A stretch of 10,654 nucleotides of DNA, taken from NCBI RefSeq assembly GCF_022376445.1, contig NW_025955758.1:1-10654 (forward strand), read 5' to 3'. Source of the DNA: Fomitopsis serialis. Taxonomy: Eukaryota > Basidiomycota > Agaricomycetes > Polyporales > Fomitopsidaceae. The translations under genes were made by a program, and so were the position numbers. The notes under the pieces were generated by a model. That model worked only from the letters and a program-made list of their open reading frames with translations. It made no database searches and had not been told where the DNA came from. The number at the start of each line of letters is the position of its first letter. Within the stretch, counting starts at the first letter, position 1. Below are positions 1 to 7,452 of the stretch, piece after piece.

Positions 1-258
1 GTGAGGTCGAGCAGTGGTATGCGAGGCCTCTGCGTCTATGAGATGTACGGGGGACTGTACAGTGGTCTAGGTAAGAAGGAGGAGGACGGACAAGACTCCG
101 AACGACGTGGGAGAGCTTCGAAGATGTCGAAGACTGTTCGAAGACGAGGGCTAAGCCTCGAAGGTAGGAGGGGGAGTTTCGACAGACGTGTCGAACGAAC
201 GGTGACAAGGAAGGCGAGCGACGGCAGGAGAAGAAGTGTAGAGCCTCTCGGGGCAACT

Positions 259-360
259 ACGAGCTGGCGAACGTACTGGCGAACTGACTGACTGACTTCG
301 AACGTACTGACTGACGGCGAACTTGCTGACTTCGAACGTACTGGCTGACTGACGAACCTC
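259..360. repeat. Imperfect tandem repeat, about 34-bp unit, inside the LTR
   Basis: Two clear copies (293-326 and 327-360) share CTGACTTCGAACGTACTG and then diverge into CTGACTGAC/GGCGAAC-type filler. A looser copy with CTGGCGAACGTACTGGCGAA precedes them from about 259. The internal CTGA steps repeat at 4-bp scale. The array lies downstream of the proposed gag-pol start site and upstream of the antisense gene's TATA, so it falls in R/U5 of the RNA leader. It could be a regulatory array or a replication-slippage product; nothing in the sequence decides between these. Confidence 0.7.
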
Positions 361-426
361 GCCGGTGCGAGGTGAGATTGAGAGGGTAAGGGGGTCTCTG
401 AGATTCGAAGGGAACAAGTCCCAGAG

Positions 427-432
427 TATATA
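427..432. promoter_or_regulatory. Palindromic TATATA box, candidate divergent LTR promoter
   Basis: The plus strand reads GAGTATATACAGG, and the six-base core is identical on both strands. On the plus strand it lies about 50 bp before the ATG of the antisense gene at 481, a normal TATA-to-start distance for a short fungal 5' UTR. On the minus strand initiation about 30 bp on would be near position 395, inside the LTR, giving a gag-pol leader of about 1 kb. That leader contains no AUG on the minus strand from 552 round to the gag ATG at 9876. Use in both directions is inference. Confidence 0.5.
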
Positions 433-480
433 CAGGAAAATACGGTCCGAAGACCAAGAGAGCCAAGAGAAATACAAGAA

Positions 481-1396
481 ATGATGAATGAAAGTGATAA
501 GGAAAGTAGCCAATCGGAGAATGTCACAACGCTCGACCCGGACCTACTAACACATGAGAGAATCCAACTCGGCCTTCCGCAGGTTCCGCATAACGGGCGA
601 CCGCCCCGAACGGCGAAGGTCATAACCGGAGCCGGTGACAGTCCTCGAAGATATGAGACAGCGGCAGGAGTTCGCCTGACTTACACGAACATGCCGCACC
701 TCGACCCAACTTCCGAAGCGTATGCTGCCCGCTACTACCGCCTCCTAGAGGTCCTCAAGACCGAGGGACTTGTCGAGCCGCGATACGATGCCAACAGTCC
801 CGGAGAGTGGCTGGCTTGGGCTCACGGAGTCCGTTGGATGATCGTACGTGCCTCCGAACTTAGACTATCGTTCGAACCATCGAACCGACCTTCGAACAGC
901 GATTCTTGTTCGAGTCCCGCAGCCGGGCCATCCTGCTGGCGAACGATACGCTTCCTGCTCCTAGGTCGTTCCCCGAGATCGACGAGTTGATGCGTTACCT
1001 CGACGAGGTCTTTCACCGCGATGGCAACCAGGGAGACATCCTAGGTTCGCCCTACCCTACGATCGCGTGGTCCGAGACCTTGGTACTGCTCGAACAAGTC
1101 AACCAGGCCGAGCGTCGTCCCCTCGCGAACCCGCAGTATCAGCGCGAGTCGTTGATCCTGTCCGACTTTCGCCAGCTGCCCGACAACCTCGAGTCCATGG
1201 GTCGAGCGATTCACAACATCGCAGTCGACCAGCGCCGCACGCACGGCACCCTCGTGGGTTGCTCGAAAGCCTGCTCGAGCGCGTCAACACTGACCGTGGT
1301 TCCGACACCGGTCCGTCTGTTCGTAGGGGTAGGGGTGGTGGTCATGGGTGTGGAGGTCGAGGCCATAGATACGAGAGTTGCCGAGGTCGTCACTAG
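481..1396 (+). CDS. Antisense gene A inside the LTR: unrecognised protein with RG-rich, zinc-knuckle-like tail; one intron, one frame break
   Basis: I do not recognise the family. Exon 1 (481-843, 121 codons) starts with MMNESDKESSQSEN; a TATA box lies about 50 bp upstream and -3 is a purine. A 56-nt GT-AG intron (844-899) joins it in phase to exon 2, which reads RFLFESRSRAILLANDT and stays open with ordinary, helix-rich composition to about 1245. There the plausible frame moves by one base (a single missing base would do it) into GLLESLLERVNTDRGSD and an RGRGGGHGCGGRGH tail, stopping with TAG at 1394-1396. The total is about 285 residues. The tail contains C-G-G-R-G-H-x4-C, the core of a CCHC knuckle, with Gly where the first Cys should be. 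It is antisense to the retroelement and lies wholly within the LTR, so a full insertion carries two copies. It may be a Gag-like or RNA-binding accessory protein, but this is a guess. Confidence 0.55.
844..899 (+). other. Predicted spliceosomal intron of gene A
   Basis: The 5' site is GTACGTG directly after a complete codon (phase 0) and the 3' site is GAACAG. Its 56 nt are not a multiple of three, and removing it joins two open frames (frame 1 into frame 3) that both look protein-like. Reading through instead gives a Ser/Pro-rich tail and a stop near 990. The branch point is weak (CTTAGAC at best), so this intron is less certain than those of gene B. Confidence 0.55.
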
Positions 1397-1620
1397 TTAG
1401 TTTGACGTAGCCATGTACTTGCCCGGAGTCCTACCAATGTAGCGACGCTTCTAAACCGCTTGCCTCTGCCACTAAGGGTTCCGAACATTGACGCTTGAGC
1501 TTCGAACATCGGGCGGTTCCCTCGAACGGACGGACAGTGCGTCGACCGTTCGGACTTAGTATACTGTCGTATCGACCGTAAATGGCGTTTTCGGTGGGTA
1601 GGTGAGCTAAGGGCTCATCA

Positions 1621-1630
1621 TCTCCCCCTT
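1621..1630 (-). promoter_or_regulatory. 3' polypurine tract (plus-strand DNA primer site of the retroelement)
   Basis: The minus strand reads AAGGGGGAGA and runs directly into TGATGAG, the proposed LTR start. In LTR elements the RNase H-resistant purine run just before the 3' LTR primes second-strand synthesis. A near copy of this tract and its flank lies within pol at 5246-5281 (31 of 35 bases match), which supports its being functional sequence rather than a chance purine run. Confidence 0.65.
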
Positions 1631-1920
1631 ACTGAGATCCAGACCGTCCTCGGTCGGCTCGAACACGCCGGCGCTTGATTTGCGTCCGCGATCATCGAGA
1701 TACTTCCGCGCCAGGCCGTCCGAAGGTCTTGTCCAATGGCGAGCACTTGAGAAGCGATTAGCGAACGGCAGGACGCGCTTCGATCACGTTGATCCGAAGA
1801 ATTAATCCCATTGGACGGGAGGTGAGCGCTTCTTCCCGTTTGGACTGGTTCTGATGGGATGATCCCCGTTGTTTCAGCGCCTCGAATGCGGTAGGTGGAC
1901 CCACAAAGCTCGAGCACACA

Positions 1921-1924
1921 TATA
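1921..1924 (+). promoter_or_regulatory. TATA-like element upstream of gene B
   Basis: The plus strand reads CACATATAGCGG, about 67 bp before the ATG at 1991, followed by a pyrimidine-leaning stretch (CGCTCGCTCTTGACTTCG) running up to the start codon. Spacing and composition suit a fungal core promoter. The evidence is the motif and its position only. Confidence 0.35.
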
Positions 1925-1990
1925 GCGGGGTCTCCAGCCGAATTTCGCTTGATCCCCCGCTCCGCTCGCTCTTGACTTCGTCCGCTCTCC

Positions 1991-3648
1991 ATGTCCGCCT
2001 CGCCTGCCTCCGCTCCCGCGCCCGTCCCTGATCTCGCCGGCGCGCCTGCGTCGGACGCCGACTACACCGTGGATCCAAAACCGGCTTCCCCGTTCCGCAC
2101 GACCCGAAGAGCCCAATGGCTCCGCTCGCCAATTGGGTCGTGGCGCACCTCGTCCCAGAGAACCCTGAGGCGATCGAAGAGTGGATTGAGGGCGCCTTCG
2201 CTGCCATGGTAAGTCTGTCCGTCTCGTTTAAGTCTTGTTAATTTAAGTGTTCGAAGAATCGGTACACTCGCGTGACTAAGGGCGCGGCCCTCGCTGCCCG
2301 TTACGCGAACGCGTTGGGACGGCTGCTCGTCCTCGCCACTCACGCCAATCCGGAGGCCGCGCGCCAATGCGCCGAGAACATGCAGTGGCCACTGCTCGAC
2401 GCCGCTATCAATCACGCGCGCAAGGAGGCCGAGGACCGCCGTCGCTGGAAGCGAACCAAGCCCAGCTGCGCAAGGAGGCCGAAGAGCGCGAGAGCCGCGA
2501 GCGACAGGAGGCCGCCGAGGCCGAGGAAAGCGCACGACGCGAGGCCGCCAAGGCCGAGGAACTCGAACGCCGCGAGGCCGCCGAGCTCGAGGAGGCCGCC
2601 GAGGCGCACAAGCGCGAGGCTGATCGCCAGCGTCGGCGAGGAGAAGGCCTTGCCACGACGTGGCCGGTCGGGTGTCCGGGGAAAGGTAAATTGCGTGCTC
2701 CGTCCCCCACCGCCTCCGATGCGTCGACCGTTCGCGCCGAGTCGCCCGAAGTCGAGGTGGTCCCCGAGCCCAAAGGCTCGAAGAAGACCAAAAAGCGCAA
2801 GGCCCCCGCTGACGGCTCGGCCCCCGACGTTACGGACACCGCGTCCGCAAGCTCATTGCTCGCGCGACTACAGTCCGTGACCGGACTATGTCGGTATGTG
2901 CCCTAACGTTTTCTTCGTTTGATTCTGCTAACTGTTCGCGACTCAGTGCGATCGCTGCGCCGCCGGCTACGCTACCTCGAAGGAATGCGTCTTCGAGGCC
3001 GACGCGGTGGTGTGTAACCAGTGCCTGCACGACCAGCAGGGCTGCTACTGGGCCCGCCACTTTGTCTGGTACTCGCAAGGCTCGTCGTGCCGGTAAGTTC
3101 GCCTTAGTTCTTCGAAGATTTCGGTGCTGTTCGTAGCTGACATCTCCGTTTCGTAGGTAAGCGGGGCGACTCCGAGGAACCCGCTGCCCCCGCCCCGCTC
3201 CTGTCACGGTCCCTGCCTCGGCTCGGCAGGCTTCGTACCGTCGCGCACGCCCCTCCACCCCCGTGCCGCCGCGGCCCTGCACGCCGCACAGACGCAGGCC
3301 CCGCCGATCGACATATCGCGATTCTCCAGTCTCAGGGCCCCCGTCCGCTCGCTCGCCGAGGCTCGCGCGGCACTCTCGGCGACCAACGAACGCATCGGCA
3401 ACGTGGAGGCCTCGCTCAACCTCATGGGCCTCGAACTCGCAATGCTCGAAGGGCTGCAAGAGTACTACGGTCGTCGCGTCGACCAACTGTTCGTCGAGTC
3501 TACGGCCGTCGCGCGTGGGGCCTTCGATCCTCCTGCTGCCGGCCCATCGGCGGGACCTTCGAAGGCAAGGGTTCGAAGTAGTCGTATTCGTAGTACCGTC
3601 CGTTGTGTCTGTAGCTCCGTGTTTGCGTTCGGCGTCCGTAAGCGTTAG
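1991..3648 (+). CDS. Antisense gene B: coiled-coil protein with a Zn2Cys6-like cysteine cluster; four exons, several frame breaks
   Basis: Exons are 1991-2208, 2281-2893, 2947-3092 and 3157-3648. Exon 1 starts MSASPASAPAPVPD and ends WIEGAFAAM just before GTAAGT. Exon 2 holds an Ala/Glu/Arg/Lys coiled coil (about 2420-2640, e.g. RKEAEERESRERQEAAEAEE), then a Ser/Pro and Lys-rich linker (SKKTKKRKAP). Exon 3 carries Cys at spacing C-x2-C-x9-C-x8-C-x2-C-x6-C, close to the six-cysteine pattern of fungal Gal4-type DNA-binding domains but with a longer first loop. Exon 4 holds a second helical region (LEGLQEYYGRRVDQLF). Frame changes, each fitted by one missing base, lie near 2080 (an A run), 2445, 2810-2890 and around the exon 3/4 join, where the frame is least certain. 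The gene is antisense to and convergent with pol, between the pol stop and the LTR. A DNA- or chromatin-binding accessory factor is possible; function is inference. Confidence 0.6.
2209..2280 (+). other. Intron 1 of gene B
   Basis: The 5' site is a consensus GTAAGT directly after an ATG codon, and the 3' end is CTAAG at 2276-2280. The 72-nt intron is phase 0, and the exon after it (GAALAARYANALGRLLVL) is in frame with no correction. The region is T-rich relative to its flanks (TTTAAGTCTTGTTAATTTAAG). A branch point could be TTAAT or GACTAAG. Confidence 0.7.
2894..2946 (+). other. Intron 2 of gene B
   Basis: This is a textbook short fungal intron of 53 nt: 5' GTATGT, branch site CTAAC about 20 nt before the end, 3' CAG. 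Splicing places RTMS before CDRCAAGY, bringing the cysteine cluster into frame with the exon 2 frame ending at 2893. The three matching signals on one strand are the best single proof that a plus-strand gene exists here. Confidence 0.8.
3093..3156 (+). other. Intron 3 of gene B
   Basis: The 64-nt intron has 5' GTAAGT, a CTGAC branch-like site about 20 nt before the end, and 3' TAG after a T-rich run. Joining 3092 to 3157 does not keep one frame: the strong exon 4 frame starts at 3157 while two bases remain from exon 3. A missing base in one of the two exons, as elsewhere in this window, would reconcile them. Confidence 0.65.
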
Positions 3649-3803
3649 TCTTGTATATCTGCTGGTGTAACGTCCCCCTCTCGTGTCTTGTATAATAGAT
3701 ATCTCGTTCTAACCGCTGCCACGGTGTTCGAAGGATTGAAGTGAAAAAGCACGACGGTGTCCTTAAAGCATAAAGGGTATACTGCGCGAGTCTCTCGACA
3801 GAC
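3649..3803. other. Convergent gap between gene B and pol
   Basis: This stretch separates the plus-strand stop of gene B from the minus-strand TGA of pol (3806-3804). It is AT-richer than its flanks (TTGTATAATAGATATCTCG at about 3688-3706) and would hold the two 3' UTRs. A minus-strand purine run GAGAGGGGGACG lies near 3670-3681; it was considered as a PPT and set aside. No gene or hairpin of note was seen. Confidence 0.5.
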
Positions 3804-3899
3804 TCATTCTTCGTCTTCTGAACTTGACGATTCATCGTCTAGTTCGCCGGGTAAGCCGGACGCGTCTGGCTCGTCATCGCCCAGTGTGTCTGACTGTTC

Positions 3900-5130
3900 C
3901 ATTTCACGCAAGCGTTCGAAGGGTACATCCAGGTGTTCGAGTGAAATCGTGATCGATCTTCGAGCAAGGTAGGGAATGACTCGAAAAGCGGCGATAGGTC
4001 TGTCGAGGACCGTGCCATCTAGTTCAGCAATGATGTAGGCACCTCCTCGGTTTCGAGATACGACGACCATAGGTCCTTGGTACCGGGCGCATCTTCCGTT
4101 CAAGGCTTTTCTATCGCTGTGTTTCGACGAGGACTAAGTCCCCACGCTGGAAGTCAAAGTCTTCGATCGTGTACTGGTGCTCTCGTTCGAAGCGTCGGGC
4201 AGCCTCACGTCTCGCTTCATAGACCTTTGAATAGATCTTCGAAAGGTCCTCCGACCGTTTCTGAAGTGCTACAGCGCGTCGTGCAATCAAGTCGGTAGTG
4301 TCGAGCGCTGTCTCAGGTGGTGGGACAAGGTACGTTGCTTCGATAACGTCGAGAGGCAGTATCGGGTGCGTGCCTGTCGCTGCAAAGTATGGCGAACATC
4401 CCATTCTTCGACGAGTTGTTACGCGTTCGGACCATAGTACTGAATGGAAGACCTGTGACCAGCGCGACTGATCTCCGTCTGCTGCCTTAAACAACGCTTG
4501 TCTCATGTCGAAGTGCGAACGTTCGACGATACCGTTCGCTCGCGAGTTGTAGCCGCTGATCCTGATATGGTTGATGTGATACTTCTTCGAGAGGTACTCC
4601 AGCGCCTTGACCCAGGGTGCGCCGTTGTCGGAGACTAGTTCAACAAGCGTGCCCCACGACAGACAATGTCTTGATATAGCCATTCGCCAAGGGTCTGAGC
4701 TGTCTCTCTTCGAAGCATTCGGGCTTCGGGGTACGTGATCGAAGAACAGCGCGCTTGCGCTATGAGCTTATAGCCTCCCGAAACAGGCATGAACATCGTG
4801 TCGCAGAACGCTTCATGAATAGTCCGGCTGGCATCGCGACCGTCGGTGGGATGAGGATCTGTCGTAACTGACGCTTCTGACATAGGTCGCACGTTCGAAC
4901 ATACCAGCCTACGTCGGACTTGTGATCGGGCCACCAGAAGCGTTCGGAGACTGCTACGATCGTTGCGTGGATTCCGCGGTGTCCGATCCTATCGTGGCTC
5001 TCGCGTAATGTTCGAAGCCTTCGCTCGGGTGGTAGGACAACCTTATGCGCGCCTTGACCATTTCGTCTCCAGAGTCGATCCCCGGTGACGAAGAACTGCG
5101 TCGCGTACTTGTAGAACGCCTCGAACGCTC
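3900..5130 (-). CDS. pol: Integrase domain (part of pol)
   Basis: Integrase joins the cDNA to host DNA. The zinc-binding HHCC module is complete: His codons at 4996-4994 and 4981-4979 (H-x4-H), Cys at 4891-4889 and 4882-4880 (C-x2-C). The catalytic core has Asp at 4802-4800 (FCDTMFMP), Asp at 4629-4627 (VSDNGAPW) and Glu at 4524-4522 (NGIVERSHF), with 34 residues between the last two. A C-terminal part (RYQGPMVVVSRNRGGAYI and following, to about 3970) resembles the GPY/F region. No chromodomain is visible; the protein ends in an acidic Ser/Asp/Glu tail. Frame changes fall near 4835, 4645, 4115 and 4097, sparing every catalytic residue. Confidence 0.9.
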
Positions 5131-5245
5131 GTTGCGAAAGTCCGTCTGGCTTCGACAGAGTCATCAGGAAATGCTTGACTTGCTCGACACGTGCGTCTAG
5201 CTTTCGAGCTTTGTCCGAGCGTGGTACTATCGCGTAGTCGTCGTC

Positions 5246-5281
5246 ATCCTCCCCCTTACTGAAATCTTGACCGTCCTCGGT
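5246..5281 (-). promoter_or_regulatory. Candidate central polypurine tract within pol
   Basis: The minus strand at 5260-5249 reads AGTAAGGGGGAG, coding SKGE in the spacer between RNase H and integrase. Over 35 bp the plus strand here matches the 3' PPT region at about 1620-1655 with 4 mismatches, and the encoded string TEDG-x-D-x-SKGE is shared. Ty1 and lentiviruses carry an internal PPT copy in the integrase region that starts a second plus strand, and the position here is equivalent. A coding duplication is the other reading. Confidence 0.5.
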
Positions 5282-5419
5282 CAACACGAGCACCGCAACG
5301 TTCGAAGGGCGGGAGAGGGTGGGATAAGGCTGTATCATGTGCACGAACGAGTACATGTTGTCGATCCAGTCTTCGAACGCGTCGTCTTCGTCTACTGGGT
5401 CGTCGCCTGGTTGCGTCGT

Positions 5420-5830
5420 TCTTCGGGACAGTCCATCCGGCCCGTGCGAGGTCCCGGGCACGTGCACGAGAGTGAAGTGAAACGTGAGAATTGAGACAAT
5501 CCAGCGATTAATGCTCGCGCTCGGTGCGATATCGGGATTAGCCAGCATCCCCTTGATGTATCGAGCGTCGACTTCCACGATCAGGTTACGAATCCCGATG
5601 ACATACATTCGAAGCGCTCGAAGAGCGCGGAATAGTCCATAGATTTCAAGCTTTGGTTGCGAGAATCGACGTTCACGGTCGTTGAGCGTGATTGACCCGA
5701 ATCGGCTGTAGTACCTGCGCTTGGCGTCTTCCTCGTCGCACTGGCATAGGAGGAATCCGACTGCAATGAAGGACGTGTCGACGGCCAGAATAACAGGTGC
5801 CGTCGAGTCGTAATTGATCGAACGAAGTGC
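5420..5830 (-). CDS. pol: RNase H domain (part of pol)
   Basis: RNase H removes the RNA strand during reverse transcription and leaves the polypurine primers. In one unbroken frame the minus strand gives VILAVDTSFIAVGFLL (Asp codon 5779-5777), QPKLEIYGLFRAL (Glu codon 5647-5645) and LIVEVDARYIKGML (Asp codon 5569-5567), then the characteristic HGPDGLSRR end at about 5446-5420. These are the conserved D, E, D and the closing motif of gypsy-type RNase H. The spacer after it carries the internal polypurine tract. Confidence 0.88.
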
Positions 5831-5968
5831 TGGGCTTTCGAGCAAGGCCTGCTTCAAGTCGTCCTGAGCCTGCTGTTGTGCGGGCCCCATTCGAAGGGCA
5901 TATCCTTCCTTGTTAGACGGACGAGCGCGTCGGCCCGGTGCGCGAAGTTCTTGATAAATATCCTGCAC

Positions 5969-6720
5969 ACTCCGATCGTGCCGAGAAACGCTCGAACATC
6001 GGACAAGGTCTGACAGGCGCCCCAGTTTCGGATGGTCGCAACTCGAGATTCGTCAGGCAGGCGCCCTTGGGCGTACAACGGTGGCCAATGACCATGATTT
6101 CTCGAGCTATCAGCACACTCTTGACTCCCGAAAACGTTCCACCAGCGTAGCGCATTCGAGTCACGATCCGGTTAAGTTCTGGAAGTGTTCCCAGACGAAC
6201 CTTCGAATGCCAGGTTCTGCGGGATGACTTCGCCACCGTAGTCGCTAGCCGGACCTTTGAGCGGAACGTCGTCGATGTAGGGTACAGTGTGTTCGGGAGT
6301 TTCGGGCTGAAGTATATAGGTTACGTCGTCGTGGAAGATGGGTACTGCATTTGTCCACCCCATAGGAAGCGTAGTAAGTCGCATGGCTCCGTACGGTGTC
6401 TGGAACGTAGTGAGATCTCTCGAACTTTCGGCGATATAGCGTTCGTCGTAGCCGACATAGAGGTCTAGCATCCCTCCGCACGTTCGTCCTCCGAACTGTT
6501 CGGCGAGATGTTCGGGAGTCGGCGGGACACCAGAGTGTTGGATCGTGACTGCGTTGAGAGGCTCGAGACTGTGAACAATGCGCAAGGACTTGCCATCCTT
6601 CTTAACAACACAAAACCATCGCGAACGGTACGACGAGTTCGAAGGTTCGTAGACCCGGAGTCAATCTTGCGACGAATCATCGAGCAGACCTCCTTGTACA
6701 GACCAGGAGGGATAGGGATG
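5969..6720 (-). CDS. pol: Reverse transcriptase domain (part of pol)
   Basis: RT copies the element's RNA into DNA in the virus-like particle. The minus strand shows the N-terminal RT strand (RIVHSLEPLNAVTIQHSGVP from about 6582), the first catalytic aspartate in LDLYVGYDERY (D codon 6465-6463), TPYGAMRLTTLPMGWTNAV, and the active-site box YIDDV (Asp codons 6273-6268). Thumb-region strings RMRYAGGTFSG and IMVIGHRCTP follow, then SDVRAFLGTIGVCRIFIKNF. The arrangement is that of Ty3/gypsy RTs. Frame changes cut the domain near 6648 (just N-terminal), 6218, 6170 and 6070. The active-site block between 6585 and 6220 is unbroken. Confidence 0.9.
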
Positions 6721-7452
6721 TTCTTCTGGACCCAGGGCGTGTGCGGGATCACAGGAAAGTCTATGGGTGGGAAATATTCGGACTTGAAGTTGCCACGTTC
6801 GTTGTCTGACCAAGCGAACGCGTCGTTGTTCGTAGCCATGAAGTGGTGAAGTAGATCGCGTTCGGCGGGTTGTAACAGATCATCGTCGTGCAGCTTATCC
6901 GAGACAGCTGCCCTTTCGGCCGTGTAGCGACCTTCGGGCTTGAAAGGAGGTGGGTTGGGGTTGAGTTCACGCATCGTAGAGAGCGGATCTCCCTTGATGT
7001 CGCGAACGATACGAAACTGTTCGGGGACGGACCCGAGAACAGGTCTCGTCTTGAGTGCGACCGGCTTGTACTTCTTCTTCGATTTTGCCTGTGCGAATGT
7101 GGACACATCAGGAGCATCCTCGGACGAGTCGGTACTGTCGTGGGTATGGCCGGTGCGGGTATACGTAGGTAAGTCGGTCGAACGAGAGAATGTGTTCGGA
7201 GAAGTGGTCGAAGATGTATGCGTGTTCGAAGGTTTCGAATTGTATGACGGGGTATGCTGAGTCGGTCTCGTAGCCTCGGTGGCTGTCCTGACTTCATCGA
7301 AAACAAAACTGGAATAGGTATGTGGAACGGAGAGATACGTAGCCGCGAGAACTGGGTCTCGAGAGATGATATGTTGGCATAGGCAGAAATGGACGGGGTA
7401 TCGTTTTCGAAGTCGATCACAAGCGCGACTTGCTCGTCATCGTCGGCTTGAA

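Larger units (their letters stand above)
1..1620 (-). repeat. Long terminal repeat (3' LTR of the minus-strand gypsy element), left copy
   Basis: Positions 1-156 are repeated without a mismatch at 10499-10654. The outer boundaries are inferred from retroelement landmarks. On the minus strand a polypurine tract ends at 1621 and is followed by TGATGAGCCC starting at 1620. At the right copy the matching end reads GCGTCA (10460-10455), three bases before a TGG primer-binding site. This gives a TGA...TCA LTR of about 1.66 kb (44 bp of it absent at the left edge). It holds a TATA palindrome, a short tandem repeat array and an entire antisense gene (481-1396), which is unusual. The stretch 1401-1620 has no gene I can support and would be the far end of U3. 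The 156-bp repeat is seen directly; the full extent is inference because most of the right copy is outside the window. Confidence 0.72.
1397..1990. other. Gene-poor stretch: LTR end, polypurine tract and upstream region of gene B
   Basis: Positions 1397-1620 complete the LTR. Positions 1634-1990 separate the polypurine tract from gene B. The minus strand of 1622-1665 translates as a TEDG-x-D-x-SKGE string that closely matches part of pol at 5246-5290, so it is probably a duplicated pol-derived segment kept around the PPT. Minus-strand open frames across 1618-2207 are Arg/Ser-rich, run against gene B and resemble no known protein. No RNA gene was seen. Confidence 0.5.

Noticed and set aside
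36..623. Minus-strand open frames in the LTR, up to 195 codons
   Set aside because: Their N-terminal parts lie opposite gene A, and they are translations of the tandem-repeat region and leader with Ser/Arg/Val repeats.
844..899. Gene A break at 844-899 as another sequencing base loss rather than an intron
   Set aside because: The segment is bounded by GTACGTG and CAG, its removal restores frame exactly, and its translation is out of character; still only moderately certain.
1618..1992. Minus-strand frame with TEDG/SKGE near 1622-1665 as the true C-terminus of pol
   Set aside because: Only about 15 codons resemble pol; integrase already ends with an acidic tail and stop at 3804, over 2 kb away with gene B between.
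2830..3486. Minus-strand open frame of 218 codons opposite gene B
   Set aside because: It runs antisense straight through two well-formed plus-strand introns and the cysteine-cluster exon, is Arg/Ala/Gly-rich and resembles nothing known.
3670..3681. Minus-strand purine run GAGAGGGGGACG as the 3' PPT, giving a 3.7-kb LTR
   Set aside because: It is followed by ACGTTACACC with no TG start, does not pair with the GTCA end at the PBS, and has no duplicate; the run at 1621-1630 fits on all three counts.
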